NCBI GenBank assembly: GCA_963792855.1
Contig: CAWBXZ010000006.1
Span: 310,001-374,000, forward strand
Direction of reading: 5' to 3'
Origin: SG8-40 sp963792855
Lineage (GTDB): Bacteria > Pseudomonadota > Gammaproteobacteria > Burkholderiales > Eutrophovitaceae
Length of the DNA: 64,000 nt
This document shows, piece by piece, positions 1 through 8,252 of the stretch. Position numbers and translations under genes: made by a program. Below the pieces are notes generated by a model. That model saw only the letters and a program-made list of their open reading frames with translations, was not told the origin of the DNA and ran no database searches. Positions within the stretch are counted from its first letter, which is position 1, and every line of letters starts with the position of its first letter.

Positions 1-225
1 TAATGCCAGAACTATCGCGATGATGAGCACCTTGCGCTGGTGGCTGACTGCCTACGCGCCCGCAATGAGCATTGCCGGGAACAGGAGGTCTACGGCCAAA
101 GACCACAGATCTGCGATCACGGGGTGCGACAACAGGAACAACAGCAAGGAGACAAACAGCCATGCGAGGCCGGGTTTGTCTCCCACGCTCTTGCGCAAGA
201 ACCCGGTGGATTTCGTCCGACTCAT
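1..225 (-). pseudogene. N-terminal part of a small membrane protein, interrupted by an amber codon; runs off the window
   Basis: Reading leftwards from an ATG at 225, the frame gives a short basic N-terminus (MSRTKSTGFLRKSV) and then hydrophobic segments rich in Leu, Phe and Val. It meets TAG at 54..52 and then stays open to the window edge with AVSHQRKVLIIAIVLA, which again looks like a membrane protein. The context GA-stop-AVSHQRK resembles the start of bacterial ion-channel-like proteins, where an aromatic residue would sit at the stop (TAC to TAG is one change). That family link is from memory and weak. It could instead be a genuine 57-residue protein, a pseudogene or a base-call error. 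The rest of the gene lies outside the window. Confidence 0.4.
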
Positions 226-292
226 TGCTCGCCCGCGTGTCTTGCTTCAGCGCAGCGAACTACCGGAGTTACATCCCGACACCATCGAGCCA

Positions 293-311
293 CCCCGGGC
301 AAAGCCCGGGG
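293..311. terminator. GC-rich hairpin downstream of the dehydrogenase gene
   Basis: A perfect 8-bp stem (CCCCGGGC at 293-300 and GCCCGGGG at 304-311) closes a 3-base loop. It sits about 28 bases beyond the restored stop of the leftward FAD-linked dehydrogenase. There is no T run on either side, so it may be a structured 3' end rather than a canonical intrinsic terminator. Confidence 0.35.
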
Positions 312-338
312 CTGACCTGCAGGCAGCGGAGTGCCGGC

Positions 339-1725
339 TTACAAGGTGAATATCTTGCCCGGATTCATGATGTTGTCCGGGTCGAGCGATCTCTTGATGG
401 CGCGCATGACGCGACACGCCTTCGCCGTGTTCGGCGGTGAGAAATTTCATCTTGCCCAGACCGATGCCGTGTTCGCCGGTGCAGGTGCCATCCATTGCGA
501 GGGCGCGCATTACCAGACGATCGTTGAGCCGCTCCGCCTCTTCGAGTTCTTTCGGGTCGTCGCGGTCGATGAGAAAGCCCAGATGGAAATTGCCATCACC
601 GACGTGGCCAACCAGCGGCGCAATCAGGAAACTGTCCTTGAGGTCTTTCTTGGTTTCCAGAATGCACTCGGCAAGCCGCGAAATAGGTACGCAGACATCG
701 GTGGCCCAGATTTCGGCGCCCGGGCGCAGTGCTTTGGAGGCATAGGTGACATCGTGGCGTGCCGCCCACAATTTGTTGCGGTCTTCGGCCCGGGTCGCCC
801 ACTTGAAATCACCGCCGGTGTTCTCGGCGGCAATCGACTGCACCATTTCGGCCTGTTCCTTGACGCCGGCTTCGGTACCGTGAAACTCGAGGAACAAGGT
901 GTCCTTGACCGGATAGTCGAGCTTCGAGAACTTGTTCACGGCGTCCATTTCCACGTCGTCCAGCAGTTCGATGCGCGCCACCGGAATGCCCAGTTGTATG
1001 GTCTGGATCACCGTATCGACTGCGCCTTCGAGTGAATCGAAGGAGCACACGGCGGATGCCATCGCCTCGGGGATTCCGTACAGGCGCAGCGTGACTTCGG
1101 TAATGATGCCCAGCGTACCTTCGGAGCCGACGAAAAGGCGGGTGAGATCGTATCCGGCCGCCGACTTTCGCGCGCGCCGCGAGGTCTTGATGATGCGCCC
1201 GTCGGCCAGCACCACGGTGAGTGCCAGCACGTTCTCGCGCATCGTTCCGTAGCGGACTGCATTGGTTCCCGATGCACGGGTGGCAGCCATGCCGCCCAGC
1301 GACGCATCGGCACCGGGGTCGATCGGGAAAAACAGACCCTGGTCGCGGATGTATTCGTTCAGTTGCTTGCGCGTGACGCGCGCCTGTACGGTGCAGTCAA
1401 GGTCCTCGGCGCTCACGCGCAGGACGCTGTTCATGTTGGCGAGGTCTACCACGACGCCGCCGTGGTGCGGGATCACGTTGCCTTCGAGGCAGGTGCCGGT
1501 CCCGTAGGCAACGACCGGCAATTTGTATTTGGCGCAGATCTTGACGATTTCCGAGACCTCTTCCGTCGAGTTCGGAAACACCACGACGTCGGGCCGATGC
1601 GGGTGATGCCAGGATTCGTCCTTGCCGTGGGTATCGCGCACGGTGGCATTGGTGGAAACCCGGTCACCGAACATTGCCCTCAGTTCGTCGGTGGCGGATT
1701 GTGTCTTTTCGGCCGCAACGGTCAT
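339..1725 (-). CDS. FAD-binding D-lactate dehydrogenase / glycolate oxidase (GlcD) family protein, one frameshift near the C-terminus
   Basis: The product resembles FAD-linked D-2-hydroxyacid dehydrogenases that oxidise D-lactate or a related hydroxy acid. Visible are the PCMH-type FAD domain (VVAYGTGTCLEGN, IDPGADASLGGMAATRASG, GSEGTLGIITEVTLRL) and the cap/C-terminal signature GHVGDGNFH and TGEHGIGLGK. The ATG at 1725 is chosen because AGAGGAAA lies just upstream; an in-frame ATG at 1743 lacks this. After AEHGEGVS the frame is lost. Skipping one base near 408-414 restores VMRAIKRSLDPDNIMNPGKI and a stop at 339, the expected family C-terminus. Without correction the frame ends in a nonsense tail at 247. 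The family is confident; the exact substrate is not visible. Confidence 0.85.
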
Positions 1726-1864
1726 GTCTTTCCTCTTTCTCAATTAACGGGCAGTTGATTGACGCTCGCCCGCTGTGCAGATTCTGCCGCGTGTTGCGCG
1801 GTCAAACGCGTATGTTATCCGACATCCGGCCATTCCGACGGGGGCTTGCCCCGGTTGGTTACCA

Positions 1865-1923
1865 GGGCCTGTTAACACATATGTTGTGATCGAAGCGTCG
1901 ACCATATATGCGTTAACAGGCCC
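1865..1923. repeat. 59-bp palindrome-ended element abutting the yffB-like stop codon
   Basis: Perfect 12-bp inverted repeats GGGCCTGTTAAC (1865-1876) and GTTAACAGGCCC (1912-1923) enclose a 35-base AT-richer core that is itself partly palindromic (ACATATG and CATATATG). The outer base of the right arm is the last base of the TAG stop of the leftward gene at 1923..1925. It could act as a 3' hairpin or be a tiny miniature repeat. No other copy was seen here. Confidence 0.6.
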
Positions 1924-2267
1924 TAACCGAACACCTTGTCGTAAGCGCTTGCGTCGAATCCAACCAGCAATTCCTTGCCATGGGCCAGAACCGGGCGCTT
2001 GATAAGGCTGGGTTGCTGCTGCATCAGCAGGAGCGCCTTGCGCGCATCGACTCCGTCACGGTCTTCTGCGCTCAGCCTGCGCCATGTGGTGCCGCGCGTG
2101 TTGAGCAGCTTCTCCCAGCCAACGCGCGATGCCCATGATTCGAGCATGGCCGCGGTTACGCCGGCTTTCTTGTAATCGTGGAAGGCATATTCGACATGGT
2201 GGTTCTCGAGCCACGCGAAGGCGCGTTTCATGGTGTCGCAATTTCTGATGCCATATATGGTTGTCAT
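1923..2267 (-). CDS. ArsC/Spx-family thioredoxin-fold protein, YffB-like
   Basis: A 114-residue protein of the arsenate reductase-like family. The N-terminus MTTIYGIRNCDTMKRAFAWL carries the single family cysteine (NCDTMK), followed by the typical RGTTWR and SLIKRPVL segments, so length and motifs match the YffB subgroup rather than true arsenate reductases. YffB-type proteins are of uncertain function; thiol or glutathione chemistry is the usual suggestion. The ATG at 2267 is preferred because it places MTTIYG at the start; a longer in-frame start at 2309 would add a non-homologous extension. The stop codon overlaps the last base of the 59-bp palindromic element. Confidence 0.85.
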   Translation of the reverse strand: MTTIYGIRNCDTMKRAFAWLENHHVEYAFHDYKKAGVTAAMLESWASRVGWEKLLNTRGTTWRRLSAEDRDGVDARKALLLMQQQPSLIKRPVLAHGKELLVGFDASAYDKVFG

Positions 2268-2569
2268 GGGCCGGGTTCGCGCGGAAAGCTCCGCACGGCA
2301 AGCTGTCAACGATAGCGGACGATTGTCTCATCTGCACGATAGCGGGTGCCAGATCTGCCAGAGTGGCAGCAAGTCCTCGCGGCTGGATTTGCATTGCAAA
2401 GTCGAGAATGCGAGATTATCCGTTTACCGGGAAGAGCATGGGGGACTGAGACAATGTTGAACGGATGCCGGTTTTGATCCAGATCAACTTTGCATGTTGT
2501 TGGCCCGGCTAGGCTTGGCCATCTTGAGTCACTGAAGAATCCTAACCTCATCAAAGAAAAGAATAAATC
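2268..2569. other. Divergent intergenic region holding an FNR-type promoter
   Basis: About 300 bases between the leftward YffB-like gene and the rightward SUMF1-domain gene. Its only recognisable content is the FNR/Anr-like palindrome and -10 element listed separately; no additional gene is supported. Confidence 0.5.
2474..2515 (+). promoter_or_regulatory. FNR/Anr-type box plus -10 element (class II geometry)
   Basis: TTGATCCAGATCAA at 2474-2487 is a perfect match to the FNR consensus TTGAT-N4-ATCAA. A candidate -10 hexamer TAGGCT lies at 2510-2515. Centre-to-centre distance is 32 bases, exactly that expected when the activator is centred at -41.5. The predicted start is near 2522, about 48 bases before the ATG of the SUMF1-domain gene. 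Binding by an oxygen-sensing FNR/Anr protein is inferred from sequence alone. Confidence 0.6.
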
Positions 2570-3559
2570 ATGAAAACATATCCACACCACCCGATTCGCC
2601 GGTCTGTTTTCGCATGGGCCTTGCTGGGCTTGTTGCCGCTTGCGGTACTGGGCTTGCTGCCGTTTGCGGCGCACGCTCAGGACAAGACGCCGGGCGCCAC
2701 TTTCAGTGACTGTGATCACTGCCCGGAAATGGTCGTCATCCCGGCCGGCCAATTTGTGATGGGCTCCAGTCAGGAGGAGAGCGGCCATACCGATGAAAAG
2801 CCGCAGCATACGGTCACGATCGCCAGGCCTTTCGCGGTCAGCAAGACGGAAGTCACTTTCGACCAGTGGGATGCGTGTACGGCGGCCGGCGCATGCCCGA
2901 CGGCCGGCGACGACGGATACGGCCGGGGAAACTATCCCGTGATCAACGTATCGTGGATCGACGCGAATGCCTACGTGGCGTGGTTGCGCAAGACAACGGG
3001 GCAATCGTATCGCCTGCTCAGCGAAGCAGAATTCGAGTACGCGATGCGCGCCGGTACGACGACGCCATGGTTCTGGGGAGAGGCCGAAGCAAGCTGGGGG
3101 TCGAGCAAGGCCTGCGAATATGCCAATTTGCACGACGAGGCGGGCAAGGAAGCCCACCCGATGTATGTCTGGTCGCATCACAAATGCAACGATGGATATG
3201 GCGAGAACGCGCCCACCGCGCAATACAAGCCCAATGCTTTCGGACTGTATGACATGCACGGCAACGTGCGAGAGTGGGTGGCGGATTGCCACCAACAAGG
3301 TTATGCGGGAGCGCCGACGGATGGTTCGGTTCGCATGCATGGTGGCGCATGCGAAAAGAAATTCGAGGGTGTATGCATGGATGAGTTCGAAGGCGGCGCA
3401 GCAAGCGGATCGGGTCATGCAGCCTGCGAAGCACGTGTGGTGCGGGGCGGTGCCTGGGTCGATGGCGCGTCAACGGCCCGTTCGGCCTATCGCTATGCCG
3501 AAGCGGAAGATTTCCGCAATTATCAGGTTGGATTGAGAGTCGCTCGCGACCTGAAGTGA
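2570..3559 (+). CDS. Exported SUMF1 / formylglycine-generating-enzyme-fold protein without the FGE cysteine pair
   Basis: A 329-residue protein with an N-terminal signal peptide (hydrophobic stretch ending AAHAQ) followed by a SUMF1-type fold: CPEMVVIPAGQFVMGSS, RPFAVSKTEVTF, YPVINVSW, YRLLSEAEFEYAMRAG, GLYDMHGNVREWVADC and VVRGGAWVDG. True aerobic formylglycine-generating enzymes have two catalytic cysteines just after the RGGSW motif; here that segment reads RGGAWVDGASTARSAYRY, with none. It is therefore more likely a structural or NirV-like member than a sulfatase-activating enzyme. Extra cysteine-rich segments (SDCDHC, HGGACEKK, EGVCMD) may form disulfides in the periplasm. It is preceded by an FNR-type promoter. 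Confidence 0.8.
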   Translation: MKTYPHHPIRRSVFAWALLGLLPLAVLGLLPFAAHAQDKTPGATFSDCDHCPEMVVIPAGQFVMGSSQEESGHTDEKPQHTVTIARPFAVSKTEVTFDQWDACTAAGACPTAGDDGYGRGNYPVINVSWIDANAYVAWLRKTTGQSYRLLSEAEFEYAMRAGTTTPWFWGEAEASWGSSKACEYANLHDEAGKEAHPMYVWSHHKCNDGYGENAPTAQYKPNAFGLYDMHGNVREWVADCHQQGYAGAPTDGSVRMHGGACEKKFEGVCMDEFEGGAASGSGHAACEARVVRGGAWVDGASTARSAYRYAEAEDFRNYQVGLRVARDLK

Positions 3560-3570
3560 ATGCGCGCGAA

Positions 3571-3603
3571 CCGGGCGTGACATGGAAGGCATGTCGCGCC
3601 CGG
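3571..3603. terminator. Long hairpin between convergent genes
   Basis: CCGGGCGTGACATG (3571-3584) pairs with CATGTCGCGCCCGG (3590-3603) over 14 bp with one G-T wobble and a 5-base loop. It lies 12 bases after the SUMF1-domain stop and upstream of the 3' end of the convergent racemase-family gene, so it probably protects or terminates transcripts in either direction. There is no strong T run. Confidence 0.5.
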
Positions 3604-3698
3604 CTGAAAGCGCTATCCGGGGTGGTGTGTCTGGCAGCGCCTTTGCACCGTTCGGCCCGCAACGCCTTGCACCGCAGACTTCTTTCTTCCCGTGGTTT

Positions 3699-4787
3699 CT
3701 ATTTGACGAGGTAGCGCGCGACTGCGTCCTCGTCCCATTCGATGCCGTTGCCCGGCCGATCGGGTATCAGGACGTGGCCGTCCTTGACTACGACCGGCTG
3801 TTTCAGCACCGCCGCGCCCCAGTCCACGTACTCGAGCCAGTGGCAGGTTGGCGTCACGGCGAGCAGATGCGAACTGATCTCGGGGAACAGGTGGCTCGAC
3901 ATGTCGAGACCGTGCACCTGCGCCAGCGTGGCAGCGCGTAACCAGCCGGTGACTCCGCCGATGCGTTGCACGTCGGGCATGTAAAACTCAGCCGAGCCGG
4001 CGTCGATCGCCCGTTGCATTTCCAGGCTGTTGAGCAGGTTCTCACCAATTTGAATCGGTGTCTCGACGGCAGCGGCGACTCTCGCGCAGCCGGCGTAGTC
4101 GTCGTGGCGGATCGGTTCCTCGATCCAGTACAGTCCTTCGTCGTCGAGCGCCTGGCCGCGCGCGATGGCTTCGTTCACGGTCAGAGACTGGTTGAAATCG
4201 CTCATAAGGAATACGTCGTCGCCGATGCGCTTCCTGACATTCCGCACGGCAGCAAGGTCGTCCTTGAAATCGGGGCGGCCGATGCGGATCTTCAAGGCGG
4301 TGTAATTTCCGTCAGCCAGCAGTTCTTCCGCTTCATCTGCCACCTTTGCCGGGTCCTGAATCCACAGTCCGCAACTGTTGTAGGCGCGGACCGGGCGCAC
4401 GGCACCACCGAGGCTTCTCACCAGCGGCATGCCCTGCGATTGCGACAGCGCATCCCACGCTGCCATGTCGACTCCGGCGAGTGCCTGGCCGAGAATGCCG
4501 TGCACATCGAGAATCGTGAAGCGCTTGCGCAATTTGGCGTCGATTGCCAGCGGGGCGACTTCGTCGCCGCGCAGCAGTTCACCGAGCGCCTGTACGCATT
4601 CCACCGTGGGCTTGAGCATCGACGGCATGAATGCGAACAGGTAGGCGCGCCCGGTGATTCCGCCATCCGTTTCAAGGTCGACCAGCACCAATGCAGCCTC
4701 GCTGATAGCGCCGCTGGCTGACATTGGCGGTCGTTTGAATGGCGCAGTGACTGCGCGGGCGCGAATTCCGGAAATTTTCAAAGCCAT
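3699..4787 (-). CDS. Mandelate racemase-family enzyme (enolase superfamily) with Arg in place of one catalytic Lys
   Basis: A 362-residue enolase-superfamily protein strikingly like mandelate racemase over its full length. With a +2 offset to the classical Pseudomonas putida numbering, metal ligands D197, E223 and E249, the His-Asp dyad H299/D272 (MSSHLFPE, MPD) and the general acid E319 (HWLEY) are present. The K-x-K motif is K166-I-R168, so the lysine acting as the (S)-specific base is arginine. The enzyme may therefore not racemise mandelate efficiently and could instead be an acid-sugar or hydroxy-acid dehydratase or a one-sided epimerase. It lies 81 bases after the ketopantoate reductase-family gene on the same strand and may be co-transcribed. 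Confidence 0.88.
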   Translation of the reverse strand: MALKISGIRARAVTAPFKRPPMSASGAISEAALVLVDLETDGGITGRAYLFAFMPSMLKPTVECVQALGELLRGDEVAPLAIDAKLRKRFTILDVHGILGQALAGVDMAAWDALSQSQGMPLVRSLGGAVRPVRAYNSCGLWIQDPAKVADEAEELLADGNYTALKIRIGRPDFKDDLAAVRNVRKRIGDDVFLMSDFNQSLTVNEAIARGQALDDEGLYWIEEPIRHDDYAGCARVAAAVETPIQIGENLLNSLEMQRAIDAGSAEFYMPDVQRIGGVTGWLRAATLAQVHGLDMSSHLFPEISSHLLAVTPTCHWLEYVDWGAAVLKQPVVVKDGHVLIPDRPGNGIEWDEDAVARYLVK

Positions 4788-4868
4788 CTCGATGTGTCCC
4801 CTGGTAGTGATTGTGAGCGGCGGCGCATCTCTCCGTCGCCGGAGGCGAGCCTGAGTGTCATCATCGAA

Positions 4869-5804
4869 TCATGTTTGTGCTTGTTCCGGGCGGCCGTTGG
4901 CGTAGAGTTTCAACGCCGCGTAGACAAACTGGTTGGCCGGTGTCGGGATGCCGAGTTCCTTGCCCAGTTCCACGACGGTGCCGGCCAGCCACGGCAACTC
5001 CAGCCTGTTGCCGCGACGCAGATCGCCGCACATCGATGCCACCATGGTGGGCGGGTAGCCGTCGACCACCGCCATCTGTTTTTCGATGGTGTCGCTTTCG
5101 AGCTTGGCGCCCTTCGCTATCGCCACTGTAACGACTTCGCTCATGACCTGCTGCAGCAAGGCTCGCGTATCCGGATCTTCGCGTATCGGTCCGACCGGCA
5201 TGCGGCACAGCGACGTCATGGACGACATCGTAACCAGGCGGATGAACTTGGCCCAGATCGCCGTGTGAACGTCGTCCACGAGCACCGTATTGATCCCGGC
5301 TTCTGCACAGGCGTCGTAGAACGCTTCAGCGCGCTTTGAACGTGTTCCATCCAGTTCGGCAAAGAACAGCGCAGCCATGGTGCCGTTATGGCGGATGACG
5401 CCGGGTTCCTCGATCAACGCAGCGATGTTGGCCACGCCACCCATCGTGTGTTCCTTGCCGTGTACCCGCAAGACGGTGTCGGCCGCAATGATGCCGTTCT
5501 GGAACGAGATTACCGCGGTTTCCGGCCCGATCAGCGGCTTGGCCGCTTCGACGGCCTCATCGGTCGACCACAGCTTGACTGCGATCATGACGATATCGAC
5601 CGGCCCGATCATGGACGTATCGTTTGTGCAGTTCACTTTCTTCAAATGCAGGTCGCCAAGCGCGGAGTGGACCTTCAGGCCGTTCAATTGCATTGCCTCG
5701 AGGTGGGCCCCCCGGGCGACAAAGGTCACGTCATTGCCTGCCGCGGCGAGGCGTGCGCCGAAATAACCACCGACCCCACCGCTGCCGATCACTGCGATTT
5801 TCAT
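4869..5804 (-). CDS. 2-dehydropantoate 2-reductase (ketopantoate reductase) family protein
   Basis: A 311-residue NAD(P)-dependent reductase. The N-terminal Rossmann motif MKIAVIGSGGVGGYFGARLA is followed by typical ApbA/PanE blocks: VDIVMIAVK, TAVISFQNGI, IWAKFIRLV and RGNRLELPWLAG. The ATG at 5804 has GGAGAC upstream. The canonical activity reduces ketopantoate to pantoate in CoA synthesis. However, genomes of this kind often carry several paralogues acting on other 2-keto acids, and pairing with a racemase/dehydratase-type enzyme downstream hints at a catabolic role. No other pantothenate gene is nearby, so the panE symbol is withheld. Confidence 0.85.
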   Translation of the reverse strand: MKIAVIGSGGVGGYFGARLAAAGNDVTFVARGAHLEAMQLNGLKVHSALGDLHLKKVNCTNDTSMIGPVDIVMIAVKLWSTDEAVEAAKPLIGPETAVISFQNGIIAADTVLRVHGKEHTMGGVANIAALIEEPGVIRHNGTMAALFFAELDGTRSKRAEAFYDACAEAGINTVLVDDVHTAIWAKFIRLVTMSSMTSLCRMPVGPIREDPDTRALLQQVMSEVVTVAIAKGAKLESDTIEKQMAVVDGYPPTMVASMCGDLRRGNRLELPWLAGTVVELGKELGIPTPANQFVYAALKLYANGRPEQAQT

Positions 5805-6059
5805 TCTTGTCTCCTTCGAAAGTTCCTGCCCCTGTGTATCAATCGTATCCTATGATCGTTTCGGTTGCGATTCGAACGGGTTCCTTTCGGCGGGCCTGGT
5901 ATGAAAAAAGCATTATTCGAAGGCAGTTGCATCGGTCATGCTTGCTTCGACCGCACCGGTTTGGGGGCTGCATGCGCCGCGATCAACGCGTGCCTGTGCG
6001 TTGTCACAGTGCGAGGGTAAAATCGGCCAGCACCTCGATACATTATTCTGGAAGGGTTC

Positions 6060-7253
6060 ATGAATCAGCCTAAAGACCTGCCGCCTGCCACCGATCTGCA
6101 TCTTGCCTCCAGGTTGGCGGAAATCGAGCCGTTTCACGTGGTGACGCTGGTTACCCGTGCGATCGAACTGCAGTCGCAGGGACGTGACATCGTCAACATG
6201 GTAATCGGCGAGCCGGACTTTCCGACGCCTCCGGCTGTTGTGCGCGCGGGCATCGAGGCCCTCCGCCACAGTCAGATACGGTACACGCCGTCGCTCGGGA
6301 GCACGGATCTGCGCGGCAAGCTGCGCGGCTGGTATCAGAGCCGCTACGGTATCGACGTGCCGGAATCGCGAATTGCCGTGACCAGTGGCTCCTCTGCCGC
6401 CTTGCTTCTGACCATGGGTGTATTGCTGTCCCCGGAGGACGAGGTCATGATGGCCGACCCCAGCTATCCCTGTAACCGGCATTTCGTCAGGGCCATGGAA
6501 GGGCGCGCGCTCACGGTCGCCGTCGATGCCGATACCGGTTACCAGTTGACTGCCGAACTGATCGACAAACACTGGTCGCCGCGAACGGTGGCGGTCATGG
6601 TCGCCACGCCTTCCAACCCGACCGGAACCCTGATACCGCCGGAAGAAATGAAGAAAATACACGCCGTAGTGCGACGAAAGGGCGGCGTGCTGATCGTTGA
6701 CGAGATCTACCATGGGCTCACTTACGGATTCGACGCGCACTCGACGCTTGAATTCGCGGACGACGTTTTTGTCATCAACAGTTTCTCGAAGTATTTCTGC
6801 ATGACGGGATGGCGGCTTGGCTGGATGGTGATGCCGCAGGCTTACGTGGCGCACGTCGAGAAGCTTGCACAAAACCTCTACATTTCCAATTCCGATGTTG
6901 CACAGCAAGCCGCAATCGCGGCGTTCGATGCGGAAACGCTGGAGCTGCTGGAGGGGAATCGCGCGAAGTTTCAGCAGCAGCGCGATTATCTGTTACCCGC
7001 GCTGCGCGATCTGGGGTTTGATATTCCCGTTGAGCCGCAGGGTGCTTTTTACATTTACGCCAATTGCAGCCGGTTTACCGACGACAGTTTCGGGTTTTGC
7101 CGCGACCTGCTGGAAAACGCGGGTGTCGCCGTGGCACCTGGTGTTGACTTCGGGCAGCATCGCGCCGCGCAGCACGTGCGTTTTTCCTATCCGAAACCGG
7201 TGCCGGTATTGCAGGAAGGCGTGCGCCGGTTGCGCGAGTACATCAAGACCTGA
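6060..7253 (+). CDS. Class I/II pyridoxal-phosphate aminotransferase
   Basis: A 397-residue fold-type I aminotransferase. Visible blocks are VNMVIGEPDFPTPP, YTPSLGSTDLRGKL, the cofactor region TSGSSAALLLTMG, the SNPTGT motif, VDEIYHGLTY and the PLP-binding lysine in NSFSKYFCMTGWRLGW. The C-terminal arginine region is PQGAFYIYANCSRF and HVRFSY. It is cytoplasmic and transfers amino groups between an amino acid and a 2-oxo acid; the substrate cannot be read from the sequence. The ATG at 6060 follows GGAAGGG. It stands alone between a leftward reductase gene and a rightward hydrolase gene. Confidence 0.9.
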   Translation: MNQPKDLPPATDLHLASRLAEIEPFHVVTLVTRAIELQSQGRDIVNMVIGEPDFPTPPAVVRAGIEALRHSQIRYTPSLGSTDLRGKLRGWYQSRYGIDVPESRIAVTSGSSAALLLTMGVLLSPEDEVMMADPSYPCNRHFVRAMEGRALTVAVDADTGYQLTAELIDKHWSPRTVAVMVATPSNPTGTLIPPEEMKKIHAVVRRKGGVLIVDEIYHGLTYGFDAHSTLEFADDVFVINSFSKYFCMTGWRLGWMVMPQAYVAHVEKLAQNLYISNSDVAQQAAIAAFDAETLELLEGNRAKFQQQRDYLLPALRDLGFDIPVEPQGAFYIYANCSRFTDDSFGFCRDLLENAGVAVAPGVDFGQHRAAQHVRFSYPKPVPVLQEGVRRLREYIKT

Positions 7254-7341
7254 AACCCGACAGTGCGCGGCGATGCGGGATCGTTCGATGGATGAACTTC
7301 TCCCCTTGTTGCCTGCCTCATGCTGATCCTGGAGAAAACGA

Positions 7342-8211
7342 ATGGCTGACTTTATGCATGGCATGTCCCGCCAGTCGGTGCGAGCGAACGGCATTCGCAT
7401 CAATGCCTGGACGGGCGGTGATGGCCCCGCTCTGGTGCTGCTCCACGGCTATCCCCAGACGGGTCAGATGTGGCGCAAGATGACGCCGGAGCTGATGGGG
7501 CAGTTCAGCGTGGTTTGCCCTGACCTGCGCGGATACGGCGACTCCGACAAACCGCGTGACGGGTTCGACAAGCGAACGATGGCGCGCGACATTGCCGAAC
7601 TGATGCGTGAGCTCGGGCACGAGCGTTACATGGTGGTCGGCCATGACCGTGGTGCGCGAGTTGCGCACCGTCTGGCGCTCGATCATGCCGATGCAGTGAA
7701 GCGGCTGGTCGTTCTGGACATTGTGCCGACGCACACGGTGTTTCGCGATACCGGCAAGGACCTCGCGGCTGCTTACTGGCACTGGTTTTTCTTTCAGGCG
7801 CCGGACCTGCCCGAGATCATGATCCAGAACAGCGCCGAGCCGTTTCTTCGCACCATGTTCCGGGCGCTCGCATGGCGATCGAATGCGATCGAGGAGCCGA
7901 TGTTCCAGGAATACCTGCGCGCCTTTACGCTGCCCGGCACGATTCGCTGCGGTCTCGAAGATTATCGCGCGGCAGCCACCACAGACCTCAGTGACGACGA
8001 AGCCGACATGGACAAGAAGATGTCTTGCCCCGTGTACGCGATCTGGGGTGAGTTTGGCAAGATGCATACGTTGTTCGATGTCCTGCAAACGTGGCGCGAG
8101 AAAGCTGACGATGTGCGCGGCAATCCGCTGCCTTGCGGGCACTTCATTCCGGAAGAGGCGCCCGAGGAATTGCTGGCGGCAATCCTGCCCTTCCTTGTCG
8201 AGGGGAAATAG
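7342..8211 (+). CDS. Alpha/beta hydrolase of the fluoroacetate/haloacetate dehalogenase type
   Basis: A 289-residue alpha/beta hydrolase. The nucleophile elbow GHDRGAR places D102 with the two carboxylate-binding arginines R103 and R106. D126 (LVVLDIVP) lies exactly 24 residues on, and the halide-pocket pair H147-W148 lies 45-46 residues on, both at the spacings in characterised fluoroacetate dehalogenase (D110, D134, H155, W156). Y208 in EDYRA matches the pocket tyrosine and H267 (CGHF) the catalytic histidine. HGYPQT supplies the oxyanion region. The likely reaction is hydrolytic removal of halide from haloacetates; activity on fluoride is plausible but unproven. GGAG precedes the ATG. Confidence 0.85.
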   Translation: MADFMHGMSRQSVRANGIRINAWTGGDGPALVLLHGYPQTGQMWRKMTPELMGQFSVVCPDLRGYGDSDKPRDGFDKRTMARDIAELMRELGHERYMVVGHDRGARVAHRLALDHADAVKRLVVLDIVPTHTVFRDTGKDLAAAYWHWFFFQAPDLPEIMIQNSAEPFLRTMFRALAWRSNAIEEPMFQEYLRAFTLPGTIRCGLEDYRAAATTDLSDDEADMDKKMSCPVYAIWGEFGKMHTLFDVLQTWREKADDVRGNPLPCGHFIPEEAPEELLAAILPFLVEGK

Positions 8212-8252
8212 ACAACGCGCGCCGTCGAACGGGCGTTGGCGAAGAGAGGTGC

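Noticed and set aside
2306..3418. 370-residue minus-strand open frame opposite the SUMF1-domain gene
   Set aside because: It is antisense to a clear domain protein with a signal peptide and shows no family features.
2570..3559. Sulfatase-activating formylglycine-generating enzyme
   Set aside because: The catalytic cysteine pair that should follow the RGG(S/A)W motif is absent.
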